A stretch of 64,000 nucleotides of DNA from Fibrobacter succinogenes (GTDB lineage Bacteria; Fibrobacterota; Fibrobacteria; Fibrobacterales; Fibrobacteraceae): contig CACWJY010000007.1 in the NCBI GenBank assembly GCA_902761355.1, forward strand, positions 62,001 to 126,000, written 5' to 3'. The first letter of the stretch is position 1; every line of letters starts with the position of its first letter. Of this stretch, positions 34,989-44,574 are shown in pieces. The notes beneath the pieces are model-generated. The model saw nothing but the letters and a program-made list of their open reading frames with translations, had not been told where the DNA came from and did no database searches. The translations under genes and the position numbers were made by a program.

Positions 34989-34996
34989 TAAATATA
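34989..34996 (-). promoter_or_regulatory. -7 box of rho
   Basis: TATATTTA on the minus strand, 50 nt before the rho GTG, giving a leader of about 38 nt. The remaining part of the 200-bp gap to folK holds only AT-rich DNA and a weak CCCGT/ACGGG pair. Confidence 0.4.
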
Positions 34997-35136
34997 ATGA
35001 TTGTAGGTGGATATACCCGTAAGGAAATAAGTATCTAAAAACTAGAACGGGCCTCCATAAAATAACTAAAAAATGCAAATTTGTCATTGAAAAAGCCGTT
35101 TTTTTTAGAAAAAATTTTTTTGACCCACCGAAAAAC

Positions 35137-35144
35137 TATATTTG
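35137..35144 (+). promoter_or_regulatory. -7 box of folK
   Basis: TATATTTG, exact consensus, TTG 14 nt upstream (35120-35122), and the GTG start 12 nt after the first T. This is the clearest leaderless candidate in the window. Confidence 0.55.
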
Positions 35145-35148
35145 CGTC

Positions 35149-35658
35149 GTGGATTCTTTAGAAAGAGTTTTCATAGCCTTAGGCAGTAATCTTCCGAACC
35201 GTTCAAAGCATTTGAACGAAGGTCGCGAAATGCTCCGCAAAATATCGGCGGGCGGTTGGAAAGAAAGTCCTATTTATGAAACACCTCCGGTCGGACCGGA
35301 GGGGCAGGGTCCCTATTTTAACCAGGTCGTTAGTTTTTGGTATTCGGGATCGTCGACCAAGTTGCTCTACTACCTTAAGGGCGCAGAATTTGTCCTTGGA
35401 CGAAAACCGCGAGGGCACTGGAATTCCCGAGAAATTGACCTGGATCTACTTTATTTTGGTAATGAAGTCCGTCGGGGACGTCCGAATTTGCCGCATCCGC
35501 AAATTGTAAATCGGCAGTTTGTGTTGGTTCCGCTGAATGACGTTGCGCCCGAATGGGATGATCCGCAGTTGGGAGTCAAGGTAAAGGATTTGCTTTCTAA
35601 CCTGTTGCAAAAAGAAGAAAAGATTCCGTTCCGCGTTATAACCTCGGAGGAACCCTAA
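35149..35658 (+). CDS. folK: 6-hydroxymethyl-7,8-dihydropterin pyrophosphokinase
   Basis: 169 residues. HPPK activates the pterin for folate synthesis. FIALGSNLPNRSKHL, PPVGPEGQGPYFNQVV and the signature REIDLDLLYFG with the magnesium Asp pair are present, then PHPQIVNRQFVLVPL. The GTG at 35149 gives the normal family N-terminus. It is followed two bases later by a deoxynucleoside kinase. Confidence 0.95.
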   Translation: MDSLERVFIALGSNLPNRSKHLNEGREMLRKISAGGWKESPIYETPPVGPEGQGPYFNQVVSFWYSGSSTKLLYYLKGAEFVLGRKPRGHWNSREIDLDLLYFGNEVRRGRPNLPHPQIVNRQFVLVPLNDVAPEWDDPQLGVKVKDLLSNLLQKEEKIPFRVITSEEP

Positions 35659-35659
35659 T

Positions 35660-36310
35660 ATGCTGAGTGAAAAAGGCGTCCATTTTTTGGCTATCGAAGG
35701 GCCTATCGGTGTGGGCAAGACTTCGCTTGCAAAGATTATTGCAGAACGTTGGGGAGCCATGTTCATCGAAGAGAACTTTGCCGACAACCCGTTCTTAGAG
35801 AAGTTTTACCAAAATAAAGAAGCTTATGCTTTTCAGACGCAGCTTTTCTTTTTGCTAGATCGCCTTAAGCAGTTGCAGAACTCTGCCTTGCAGAGCGACC
35901 TGTTCCATGAATTGTTAGTAAGCGATTATACTTACGACAAAGACCAAATTTTTGCTGCCCAGAATTTATCAGAAAGCGAGTACGCCATGTACGATCAGGT
36001 GGCTCGCGCCTTGAACCATGATATTCCAAGACCGGACCTTGTAGTTTACTTGCAGGCTTCGGTTCCGACGCTCCTCAAACGCATTCATGGTCGTGGTCGT
36101 GCTATGGAAAAGACCATTGAAGGGACATACCTTAATGGACTTATGGAGCGTTTCGACCAGCATTTTTGGAATTACCCCTACGCGCCGGTACTTATTATCA
36201 ATACCGACCATATCGATTTTGTCCACAACGAAAATCATCTGCAGTTGGTGCTGGACGCTATTGCCCAGTGCCCGAAGCAGACGACTTATTTTGTTCCAGA
36301 AGGTAAATAA
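35660..36310 (+). CDS. Deoxynucleoside kinase
   Basis: 216 residues. The P-loop GPIGVGKTSLAK is at the N-terminus, with ERWGAMFIEENFADNPFL, the DRLKQ motif and the Arg-rich lid (HGRGRAMEKTI). It phosphorylates deoxynucleosides for salvage; dGK/dAK specificity is the closest resemblance but is not proven. It lies between folK and panC; its stop overlaps the panC start (TAATG). Confidence 0.88.
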   Translation: MLSEKGVHFLAIEGPIGVGKTSLAKIIAERWGAMFIEENFADNPFLEKFYQNKEAYAFQTQLFFLLDRLKQLQNSALQSDLFHELLVSDYTYDKDQIFAAQNLSESEYAMYDQVARALNHDIPRPDLVVYLQASVPTLLKRIHGRGRAMEKTIEGTYLNGLMERFDQHFWNYPYAPVLIINTDHIDFVHNENHLQLVLDAIAQCPKQTTYFVPEGK

Positions 36311-37161
36311 TGCAAATCGTAACTACTGTAGATTCTCTACGTCAAATTCTTAAACCGCGTTCTAAAGAAGGCAAGGTTATTGGGCTTGTGCCCACCATGG
36401 GTGCCCTTCATGATGGGCATGGAGCTTTGATTAAAGAATCTGTCAAGAACTGCGATATAACGGTTGTCAGTGTATTTTTGAATCCGATTCAGTTTGGTAA
36501 GAACGAAGATCTGGACAAGTATCCCAAGCGCTTGGAAGCCGATGCAAAGTTTGCTGAATCTTTAGGGGCAGACTACGTGTTTGCTCCGAGTCCTAGCGAA
36601 ATGTATCCCGATGGAGATCCGTGGACGATGGTCCGCGACGAGGCTCTTGAAGGCTTGTACTGCGGTGCTTACCGTCCGGGCCACTTCCGCGGTGTGCTGA
36701 CGGTGGTTTCTAAGCTGTTCCTGATTTCGGGCTGCGACCATGCCTACTTTGGTGAAAAGGATTACCAGCAGGTTTTCTTGATTGAGCGTATGGTGAAGGA
36801 CTTGAATTTTGACTTGCAGATTCACCGTGTTAAGTTGGTGCGTGAATCGACGGGTCTTGCCCTTTCTAGCCGCAACGAATATTTGAGCGAAGACGAACGT
36901 AGCCGTGCTCTAGGAATCTATAATGGTCTTGTTCAGGCAAAGGCTGCCTATGAGGCTGGAGAACGTAGCGTTGCCAAGATTCGTGACGTTGTTCTCAAGT
37001 CAATCTTGGCCGCTCGCGGCATTGTGCAGTTTGTCGAAGTTGTCAACCAGAAGAACTTGCAGAAGTTCTCCGGCATGTTGATGCCCGAAGACAAGGTGGT
37101 CATTCTGGTGGCTGCATTCTTCGGAAAGACTCGCCTGATCGATAATATCGAATTGAACTAG
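36310..37161 (+). CDS. panC: Pantothenate synthetase
   Basis: 283 residues. It joins pantoate and beta-alanine with ATP. The nucleotidyl-transferase motifs are VPTMGALHDGHGAL (HxGH) and LALSSRNEYLS, with YFGEKDYQQVFLI between. Last gene of folK-dNK-panC. Confidence 0.96.
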   Translation: MQIVTTVDSLRQILKPRSKEGKVIGLVPTMGALHDGHGALIKESVKNCDITVVSVFLNPIQFGKNEDLDKYPKRLEADAKFAESLGADYVFAPSPSEMYPDGDPWTMVRDEALEGLYCGAYRPGHFRGVLTVVSKLFLISGCDHAYFGEKDYQQVFLIERMVKDLNFDLQIHRVKLVRESTGLALSSRNEYLSEDERSRALGIYNGLVQAKAAYEAGERSVAKIRDVVLKSILAARGIVQFVEVVNQKNLQKFSGMLMPEDKVVILVAAFFGKTRLIDNIELN

Positions 37162-37164
37162 TCT

Positions 37165-40100
37165 CTATTTTTCTGTGGCGGTGAATACGCCGTCCCAAAC
37201 TTCGCCGGGTTCAACCGGCGGTTTTTGTTTATATGCCTTGCAACGAGCGATATAAACGTGCGACGGAGTCGTTTTGCTGCCGGGGTCGCGGTCGGGATGG
37301 TGCGGCTCTAAATCGAGGCATGCTGTGAACAACGTAATAGCTTCGTCCCATTGCATGTTCAGGTAACAGGTGCGAGCTTTTTCCCAGGTGTCGACTAACT
37401 GGATGAGTGTTGCCTCTTTTTCACAGCCGCTTTTTTCAAGTAACTCGTAAGTCTTGACGGGCTGGCTTTTACCAATAACACGGATGGTGTCGAGAGAACG
37501 GTAGATAAAGCGGCCTTCATCCAAATGTTTCTGTGTATCTTCGCTAATCTGGATGTACGCTCCATATTGCTTGGCCGCACTTTCAAGACGTGCTGCTAGG
37601 TTGACAGCATCTCCCATCATGGTGTAGTTCTTACGCATGGTAGAACCCATATTACCGGTCACGATGTCGCCTGAGTTGATGCCGATACGCATGTGCATGT
37701 CGTGAACGACCTTGGGCCACTTGGTTCCTTCGCTGGCCCATTTTACACGCAACTTCATGAGCTTATTTTGCATGTCGACTGCAGATTCACAGGCGTTTTG
37801 AGCGTGGTTGGGGAGAGGCATGGGCGCACCAAAGAATGCAATAATGGCATCACCTTCGTACTTGTCGAGCGTACCCTTGTTTTCGAGCAGGGTGTCGGTC
37901 ATTGCGGTCAGGTATTCATTTAATAGTTCGACCAACTTACTCGGGTCTCCGATCTTTTCGGAGAATGTCGAAAAACTGGCGATATCGGTAAAGTAGGCGG
38001 TAATGTTTGACTTTTCGCCACCTAGGGTGGGCATGATTTCGTTGTCCACCATTGCAGCAATCAGTTCTGGTGAAATATATTGCTTGAACGCGTTGTTGAT
38101 GAAATTCTTTTCTTTGTTTTCGAAATAGAACTGAACGACGAGCGCCGTAATGTTGGTCAGGAACATGGCCAGCAACTGTTTCGATACGCCTATGTAAAGT
38201 CCGTTTTCAAAATAGCGGTAGGCGACATAGGTGTAAATGGCCATTAAAATAAATGACAGGGCTACAGATAGATAGCTTTTAAAATAGAGACCGATGAATA
38301 GGCAAAGTAGAGCTAGCAGTATAACGACGACCTGCTGCTTTCTTTCGCTTAAGGTGGTTATGTAGTCATCTTCAAGTATGTTCTTGATGATGGTTGCGTG
38401 TATAAGCACGGCGGGGTAGTTTTCTTCGCTAGGGGCTGGCACAAAGTCGAAGAGTGCGGGTGCTGCCGAACCTAAGATAAATATTTTGCCTTGATAAAAA
38501 GCTGGATCGACTCTGTTCTGATATACATCGTAGTAAGAAAGGTGCTGGTAGGTTCGTTTGGCTTCGGCAACGCCGTAACGCCCCTTATATTTAACCTGGT
38601 AACGTCCAAAACGGTCTATGGGCACGTGCTTGACGGGGCCAAAACGTAATTCTTCGCCGGGTTTTAACTTTTGAATGTCTTCGTCGCTTGTTGCCTGAAT
38701 GTCTCGGATCACCTTGTCCGATAAAATGGCAAGGTTTGATTTCCATTGCTTGGCATCCTTGTCGTATTGGATATCTACGTCAATCGATAAAAAACTGGAT
38801 TTGCCGGCAGGAATCTTACGGAGCGAGTCAGCGAAGTATTGGAGTGTGCTGACCGTATAACGGTTGATATAAATTTCCTCTTCTTCTTCCGTATTTTCAA
38901 GTACGTAGCGGGAGGGATTATCTTCGTCAATGCCCAAGGTGAAATCCTTACCGACGTTTATTTTTTTATCGTCGGTTACCGAGTCAAGAGTCGATTCCTT
39001 GATGCGGAGCAAGGTCTTTGTAAACAGTGGGTCTAGAACCTGGCCTTCGAATATTTCGATGGAAAGGTTTCCTGAGGAATCCTTCTTGGCAAGAATCATA
39101 GACGAAACATCGATAAAATCCTTGCTTGCGGTCTTTTGAATCTTTTTCTCGGCTAGTTTCTGGCGCAGCGAGATGAACATCGGGTAGCTAAAGTGCGGAT
39201 AGGTGGTGTGGTATGCTCCGCTAGAATCCCTATAAATACCGAAGGGTTTCCCGATGTCTATGTATTGCCCCATCTTGACCTTGACATTTTCTGGCTTTTG
39301 GTGGAAAAGGTGCAGAACGGTCATGAGGGACATGGTTGTATAGATTCGGCTCGAATCGGGGTTGTTGTGTAGTTCCGGATGTTCCAGGTTTGGGTTCGGG
39401 AAACGGTACAACATGACGACCTTACGGAGAACTCCGTCATTGTCGGGATAGGCGTTAATAGAACCGAGGCCGGCTCCCGCTTGAGCTAGTTCTGGGAAGA
39501 TGTTGTCAAGAAGGTCTTTGGCCTCAACATCGTCTATATTGTCTATCTGTTCTGTTCCAAAGGTGGATGCTCGCCCGACTTCTTTGGAGCGTTCGTCAGA
39601 AGCTAGGGGGAGCCACTGTGAATCATGCTTGTACGACTTTGTTTCGCTGAACATGTCGCATACGATGGAAACTCCGCTTTCTTTAACGGCAGATACAAGC
39701 ATCGAGTCAAAGTTGTAGCTTGCGATAATGTCAGAATAGGAAGATTCCCAGGAAGAGTCGGGCTTGAGCTTGTGCAAGGCGGTCATGGCCTGTTCCGCTT
39801 TCTTTTTTCCGAAATCGGCGGTTTTAAACATAATATCGAAGCCAATCGCTGCAGCTCCGTTTTTGCTGAGGTTTTCGACGACCCGGGCATGAATATCGCG
39901 GTCCCATTCATTAAAGGGACCTAGCTTTTCTAGAGAAGGTTCGTCGATATCAACAATCAAGATTCCAGGGTCATAGTTGTCTGATAATGTAATCTTGTCG
40001 CCAGGGGCGGTTTCGTTATCTTCGATATAGGTGGAACCCTTAAAAAACAAATCGTAAAAGAGGTTTTCGATACTGTCGGCAGAATTCTGTGTAGAATTGG

Positions 40101-40209
40101 CAATGTTGTTTTGGGTGCTTCCGAATATAAGGACGCAAAATATGACAATGGCAGAAATTATAAAACCAGAAAGGATTTTCTTTAGTTTCTTGGAAATTTT
40201 TGCTTGCAT
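37165..40209 (-). CDS. CHASE2-domain class III adenylate/guanylate cyclase
   Basis: 1014 residues. An N-terminal membrane helix (IISAIVIFCVLIFG) precedes a large extracytoplasmic CHASE2 sensor (about 60-620), then three hydrophobic segments (VVVILLALLCLFIGLYF onward) and a class III cyclase domain (about 715-900). Metal-binding Asp residues are in YFTDIASFS and GDAIIAFFG; LDKYEGD carries the Lys that favours ATP, and MMGDAVNLAARLESAA the transition-state Asn/Arg. A TPR-like helical tail follows (LNMQWDEAITLFTACLDL). The product is probably cAMP. Confidence 0.9.
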   Translation of the reverse strand: MQAKISKKLKKILSGFIISAIVIFCVLIFGSTQNNIANSTQNSADSIENLFYDLFFKGSTYIEDNETAPGDKITLSDNYDPGILIVDIDEPSLEKLGPFNEWDRDIHARVVENLSKNGAAAIGFDIMFKTADFGKKKAEQAMTALHKLKPDSSWESSYSDIIASYNFDSMLVSAVKESGVSIVCDMFSETKSYKHDSQWLPLASDERSKEVGRASTFGTEQIDNIDDVEAKDLLDNIFPELAQAGAGLGSINAYPDNDGVLRKVVMLYRFPNPNLEHPELHNNPDSSRIYTTMSLMTVLHLFHQKPENVKVKMGQYIDIGKPFGIYRDSSGAYHTTYPHFSYPMFISLRQKLAEKKIQKTASKDFIDVSSMILAKKDSSGNLSIEIFEGQVLDPLFTKTLLRIKESTLDSVTDDKKINVGKDFTLGIDEDNPSRYVLENTEEEEEIYINRYTVSTLQYFADSLRKIPAGKSSFLSIDVDIQYDKDAKQWKSNLAILSDKVIRDIQATSDEDIQKLKPGEELRFGPVKHVPIDRFGRYQVKYKGRYGVAEAKRTYQHLSYYDVYQNRVDPAFYQGKIFILGSAAPALFDFVPAPSEENYPAVLIHATIIKNILEDDYITTLSERKQQVVVILLALLCLFIGLYFKSYLSVALSFILMAIYTYVAYRYFENGLYIGVSKQLLAMFLTNITALVVQFYFENKEKNFINNAFKQYISPELIAAMVDNEIMPTLGGEKSNITAYFTDIASFSTFSEKIGDPSKLVELLNEYLTAMTDTLLENKGTLDKYEGDAIIAFFGAPMPLPNHAQNACESAVDMQNKLMKLRVKWASEGTKWPKVVHDMHMRIGINSGDIVTGNMGSTMRKNYTMMGDAVNLAARLESAAKQYGAYIQISEDTQKHLDEGRFIYRSLDTIRVIGKSQPVKTYELLEKSGCEKEATLIQLVDTWEKARTCYLNMQWDEAITLFTACLDLEPHHPDRDPGSKTTPSHVYIARCKAYKQKPPVEPGEVWDGVFTATEK

Positions 40210-40228
40210 GAAATGAAAGATAATAAAT

Positions 40229-40236
40229 TATATTTA
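40229..40236 (+). promoter_or_regulatory. -7 box of ftsK in the 49-bp divergent gap
   Basis: TATATTTA, 30 nt before the TTG start of ftsK. The opposite strand of the same AT-rich stretch must hold the cyclase promoter. Confidence 0.4.
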
Positions 40237-40258
40237 GAGGGTAATTGCGGAGGCATTT

Positions 40259-43200
40259 TTGGCTACTCAAAAGAAATCGACATCAAAAAAATCAGGAAAG
40301 ACATCAAAAAAAGACGTTGATTCTGCGTCTGAACAGGGCTTTGGCTCGATTCTTGGTGGTTGGACCCTGGTGGGTCTCGGCATTTTGTTGATGCTAGGCT
40401 GCATTTGTTCGTCCTATAGCGGGGAGCGTGAAAACGTTCTGGGCCCATATTTGGGAAAACAGATTCCCGATGTGCTGGCGTTTGTGTTTGGCAGGGTTGC
40501 CTCGTTGGTGGTGTCGGCTGCGCTTGTTTTATGGGGGGCAGCCTTGGTGTCTGTTTCGAGGCGCGGGCGTTTTGTCCGTTATGCCGTGGGACTGTCGCTT
40601 TTGTCGGTTGTATTCTCGTTTCTTTTTTCGCTTCGTAACTATGGCGAGACCAAGCTGGCTAAAGATGTCCTGATGCAAGGGGGAGGGGCGTTCGGCCAGT
40701 TCTTTAACCAATTTGTGGCGGTTCCGGTTTTTGGAAAATCTCTGCTGATGCCGCTTTGCATTTCATTGGTTGTAACAGCCTTGATTCTGGTGGTTGCTTT
40801 TGGATTGCGCCCGAGGCATTTTAAGTTTGTTGTACAGACCACTCGTTGGTTCAAGTCGGTGTTTAAGAAAAAGGATGCTGCTGAAAGCGGTACTTATGAA
40901 CCGATGGATTCTCGCCGAACTCCCTCGGTGCAGACTAATATGGACTTGCCTGGAGCGCTTCCGCGGGGCGTCTACATGGATGATAATACGGTGAATATCA
41001 AGCCGGACGGTTTTAAGATTCGTCGCAAGAATAAGGTGACGCCTTTTAGCGGCCGCAACAGTTGGATGGATGATGAATTCAGTCTGAATGGTTCGTTGGA
41101 CGAAATTCCCGATGTTCCAGATGAAGTGCTACAGACCATGACGCCACGCCAGGTAAATGAGGTTGTTCAGCCGCGGCCTGATTCTACGAGTAATGTGGCG
41201 GGCGAGTATAATCTGGATGAAGATCCTGAAATTCGCAGGCTTGAAGATTATTTGCGTCAGAACGGCGGCAAGATGAATGCTCTTGAAATTGTTGAAGTTA
41301 AAGAGAAAATTGCTGCCCTTAAGCGTGCTCGTGACTTGATTGCGTGGGAAAAGGACCATCGTGGTCGTATGCAAGTGAAAGGCGATGTTCGCCGAGAAGG
41401 TTCTCCTGTGACGGGTTCGATGGCTGCGCGGACTGTGGCTGACAATGCGATGCCGACTGCTACAATGCCTGCCGCAAAGGGTGTTACGCAACCGACGATG
41501 ACGCCGCTGACTTCTGCGGGCGATCATACGATGGTGGCGGGCGAGCCGACGGTTGGTGAACAAGCCCCCTTTAACGCTGAAGATTTGCTTGGTGGTGATG
41601 GCGCTGCCGACGACGAAACGTTTGTGCCCGAAGTTTATGGTGCCGATGATGTGGGCGAAGTTCCCGAGATACCAGACGAAACTTTGGGTGCCTCGATTGG
41701 GGCTGTTTCTAGTGGAACTTCGACGGCGGGGATGAAGGCTGCTCCGATTCCGCAGCGTGACCCGACGACGGTTTACGACGAATACAAGGTGCCTGCGATT
41801 AGCGATATTCTGGAAGAACATGAGCCGCAGACGGCCGATTACAGCGAAGAAGAATTGAACGCCATCGGCAAGATGCTCGAAGAAAAGCTTGAAAACTTCA
41901 AGGTGAAAGGGCGCGTGATTGGTTGCGAAACGGGTCCGATGATTACCCGCTTCGAAGTGGAACCGGGTCCGGGTATGAAGGTGAGCCGATTCTCCGCCTT
42001 GCAAGAAGACCTGGCGCTCCCACTGCGCGTTTCGTCGGTGCGTATTCTGGCCCCGATTCCGGGCAAGGCCGCCGTCGGTATCGAAATTCCGAACCGCAAA
42101 TTCCAGACGGTGTACAGCCTCGATGTATTCCAGAGCGAAAAGTTCAAGCCGTCGCCCGAAAAAATTCTGGTGGCCCTCGGTAAGGACATTACAGGCGAAG
42201 CGTTCACGATGGACTTGGCGAAGGCTCCGCATTTGCTGATTGCTGGTCAGACGGGTTCTGGTAAGTCTGTCTGCATTAACGCCCTCATGGCTTCGATGCT
42301 CTTTAGCAAGACTCCTGACGAACTCCGCATGATTCTGGTGGACCCGAAGGCGGTGGAACTCAAGATGTACGAAAACATCCCGCACTTGCTGGCTCCGGTG
42401 ATTACCAAGCCTGAAATCGCCATTCAGGCGTTGCAGTGGCTTTGCTACGAAATGGACCGTCGTACTGAAGTTTTGGCTTCTGCGAAGGTGCGTAATATTG
42501 GTGGCTTTAATGCCAAGTTCGAAGCAGGCGAGTTGCCCGACGAAGTGCCCGAAGAAGACCGTAGCCATCGCATGGCGTTCATCGTGGTGATTATCGATGA
42601 AATGGCCGACCTCATGATGGTTGCTGGCAAGGAAATCGAAAAGAACGTGGCGCGCCTTGCTGCAAAGGCCCGTGCCGTGGGCATTCATTTGGTGCTTGCG
42701 ACGCAGCGCCCGTCGGTGAAGGTCATTACCGGTATCATCAAGGCAAACTTGCCGACGCGTATCAGCTTCAAGGTGGCTTCTCAGATTGACGCCCGCACGG
42801 TCATGGATCATGCCGGCGCCGAAAAACTCCTGGGCCGCGGTGATATGCTTTACAAGGCGGTAAATGATCCTGAACCGGTGCGCGTTCATGGCGCCTTCTT
42901 GAGCGATGAAGAAGCTGAAAAACTTGCCGATGCCTGCTCCGACCAGAACGTGTTCTACCCGCAGGTGGAGTCGTTCGATGTCAGCGACGGCGAAGGCGAC
43001 GAAGATGGTGAAGGTGGCGCCAAGGACTTGGGCAAGCTTGACAAACTGCTTTACGATGTGGCTGTCTGGGCGGTGGAATGCCGCGGGCTTTCGACCTCGG
43101 CGGTGCAGCGCCACTTTAGCGTGGGCTTCAGCCGAGCCGGTAAAATTGTGGACCAACTTTACAGCCTCGGCGTGTGTGGCCCTGCCAAGGGCAACTCGAA

Positions 43201-43267
43201 ACCCCGCGCGATGCTCCTTGGAATCGAAGAAATCCAGAGTATGCAACGTTCTGGAAAATTCGGCTAG
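40259..43267 (+). CDS. ftsK: DNA translocase FtsK/SpoIIIE
   Basis: 1002 residues. A TTG start with GGAGG five bases upstream. Four membrane helices lie within residues 28-190, then an acidic, variable linker (200-530). The motor has Walker A IAGQTGSGKSVCINALM and Walker B AFIVVIIDEMADLMM, and RPSVKVITGIIKANLPTRI follows. The C-terminal gamma winged helix (WAVECRGLSTSAVQRHF) reads KOPS-like DNA signals. It pumps chromosome ends through the septum. Confidence 0.96.
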   Translation: MATQKKSTSKKSGKTSKKDVDSASEQGFGSILGGWTLVGLGILLMLGCICSSYSGERENVLGPYLGKQIPDVLAFVFGRVASLVVSAALVLWGAALVSVSRRGRFVRYAVGLSLLSVVFSFLFSLRNYGETKLAKDVLMQGGGAFGQFFNQFVAVPVFGKSLLMPLCISLVVTALILVVAFGLRPRHFKFVVQTTRWFKSVFKKKDAAESGTYEPMDSRRTPSVQTNMDLPGALPRGVYMDDNTVNIKPDGFKIRRKNKVTPFSGRNSWMDDEFSLNGSLDEIPDVPDEVLQTMTPRQVNEVVQPRPDSTSNVAGEYNLDEDPEIRRLEDYLRQNGGKMNALEIVEVKEKIAALKRARDLIAWEKDHRGRMQVKGDVRREGSPVTGSMAARTVADNAMPTATMPAAKGVTQPTMTPLTSAGDHTMVAGEPTVGEQAPFNAEDLLGGDGAADDETFVPEVYGADDVGEVPEIPDETLGASIGAVSSGTSTAGMKAAPIPQRDPTTVYDEYKVPAISDILEEHEPQTADYSEEELNAIGKMLEEKLENFKVKGRVIGCETGPMITRFEVEPGPGMKVSRFSALQEDLALPLRVSSVRILAPIPGKAAVGIEIPNRKFQTVYSLDVFQSEKFKPSPEKILVALGKDITGEAFTMDLAKAPHLLIAGQTGSGKSVCINALMASMLFSKTPDELRMILVDPKAVELKMYENIPHLLAPVITKPEIAIQALQWLCYEMDRRTEVLASAKVRNIGGFNAKFEAGELPDEVPEEDRSHRMAFIVVIIDEMADLMMVAGKEIEKNVARLAAKARAVGIHLVLATQRPSVKVITGIIKANLPTRISFKVASQIDARTVMDHAGAEKLLGRGDMLYKAVNDPEPVRVHGAFLSDEEAEKLADACSDQNVFYPQVESFDVSDGEGDEDGEGGAKDLGKLDKLLYDVAVWAVECRGLSTSAVQRHFSVGFSRAGKIVDQLYSLGVCGPAKGNSKPRAMLLGIEEIQSMQRSGKFG

Positions 43268-43402
43268 GCTTATTTGATACTATACTAAAAGGTTTTTGAC
43301 CTCAATATGCCATCAGTAAAACTGTGGGTATAGGGTTTATTCGTTTTTATTTCGGCAGCTTTTTACCACATTTTTGTAATAATATTATTTATATTTTCGT
43401 TG

Positions 43403-43410
43403 TAATATTG
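43403..43410 (+). promoter_or_regulatory. Possible promoter box of the NRPS operon
   Basis: TAATATTG, one change from TAnnTTTG, 17 nt before the GTG at 43420. TTGTAAT is present twice in the gap (43374, 43400) with ATTGTAA at 43407, like the half-sites upstream of dapF. The 152-bp gap is very AT-rich, so this is weak. Confidence 0.3.
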
Positions 43411-43419
43411 TAAAGGTAT

Positions 43420-44574
43420 GTGCTGAAGTGTATGTGTTTTTATCAGAACAGTTTTATTGAGGAGCTTTCAACCCCTTGCTACATCGTTAACACTGATGTA
43501 CTTGCCGAAAATTTCCGGAACATACGGGCAAAAGCAGACCAAACAGGCCTTTCTCTTTTGCTAGCCATGAAAGGCTTTCCCCTTGCAAAGGCGTTCCCCT
43601 TTATCAAGCCCTATGTTGATGGGGTTTCCGCATCTGGGCTTTTTGAGGCAAAGTTGGGTTCAAAGCTCGGAAAAGAAGTTCATGTCCATACTCCGGCATA
43701 CAAAAAAGAAGATGCGGAAGAAATTGCTGCCCATTGCTCTCACATTGTCTTAAACTCACCTCATCAGCAAGAGGTCTTTAGTCACGTCGCTACTGCTAAA
43801 AACGAATTTGCCCTCCGCTTGAATCCCGAGGTTTCTATCGTAGAAGAACCGGTTTACAATCCATGCGCCCCGTATTCCCGTTTTGGCCTTACAAAAGAAA
43901 TGCTTTCGGCTGTAGATGGTCGCTTTTTTGACAAAATTTCTGGCTTTCACATTCACGCCTTGTGCGGATCTTCCTCAAAAGATTTTAACAATTTGATTTC
44001 TGCCGTTCTGGATAAATTTTCTGACTACCTTCCTTCTGTATCTTGGATAAATCTTGGAGGAGGACAGGCTCTTCTCGAAGACGATTTTGATTTTGCTGAC
44101 TTCGCCGAAAATCTGGACATTCTGCATTCAAAGTATCACTTAAAAACCTACATTGAACCCTGCGAGTATTTGGTGATGGATGCGGGCTTTCTTCTGACCA
44201 CTGTTTTGGACGTGGTGCATAATGGAAAGGACATCGCCATTTTGGACAGTTCTATTTCGTGCCATGCCTTGGATGTCCTTAAAAATTACTATCAGCTGCC
44301 CGTAATTTATCCACAGGCCGGGGAAAAGGGCTATTCCTGTCTGCTTGCAGGGAACAGCTGCCTTTCTGGCGATGTATTCGGCGAATACTCTTTTTCCGCC
44401 CCCTTAAAGCCGGGAGACAAAATTGTATTCGGTGACATGGGTTCTTATTCCTTTGCCCAAATGAACTATTTCAACGGCATCAATTATCCTGATATCTGTT
44501 TTTACAGCGAAACAAACGGATTTCAGCAGATAAAATCCTTCGACTACATGAACTACGAGGCTCTCTATGACTGA
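43420..44574 (+). CDS. PLP-dependent decarboxylase of the NspC (carboxynorspermidine) type
   Basis: 384 residues, fold-type III (alanine-racemase-like barrel). The PLP Lys is in LLAMKGFPLAK (Lys51); IHALCGSSSKDF, INLGGGQALL, EPCEYLVMDAGF and AGNSCLSGDVFGEY fit carboxynorspermidine/carboxyspermidine decarboxylases better than LysA. These remove CO2 from a carboxylated polyamine. No carboxynorspermidine dehydrogenase is nearby, so the substrate may differ. The GTG at 43420 and the ATG at 43432 are both possible starts; neither has a clear Shine-Dalgarno sequence. It overlaps the next gene by eight bases and opens the six-gene operon. Confidence 0.75.
   Translation: MLKCMCFYQNSFIEELSTPCYIVNTDVLAENFRNIRAKADQTGLSLLLAMKGFPLAKAFPFIKPYVDGVSASGLFEAKLGSKLGKEVHVHTPAYKKEDAEEIAAHCSHIVLNSPHQQEVFSHVATAKNEFALRLNPEVSIVEEPVYNPCAPYSRFGLTKEMLSAVDGRFFDKISGFHIHALCGSSSKDFNNLISAVLDKFSDYLPSVSWINLGGGQALLEDDFDFADFAENLDILHSKYHLKTYIEPCEYLVMDAGFLLTTVLDVVHNGKDIAILDSSISCHALDVLKNYYQLPVIYPQAGEKGYSCLLAGNSCLSGDVFGEYSFSAPLKPGDKIVFGDMGSYSFAQMNYFNGINYPDICFYSETNGFQQIKSFDYMNYEALYD

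Noticed and set aside
41129..43246. 705-residue open frame on the minus strand
   Set aside because: Antisense to the ftsK motor domain; composition (His, Arg, Asn) is that of a shadow frame.
43374..43413. TTGTAA half-sites before the NRPS operon as a shared operator with dapF
   Set aside because: The gap is so AT-rich that such six-mers are expected by chance. Kept only as a weak note in the promoter entry.
43420..44574. Diaminopimelate decarboxylase (LysA) for the fold-III PLP enzyme
   Set aside because: The blocks around the PLP site and C-terminus fit NspC-type enzymes better, and the gene lies with an NRPS, not with lysine genes.
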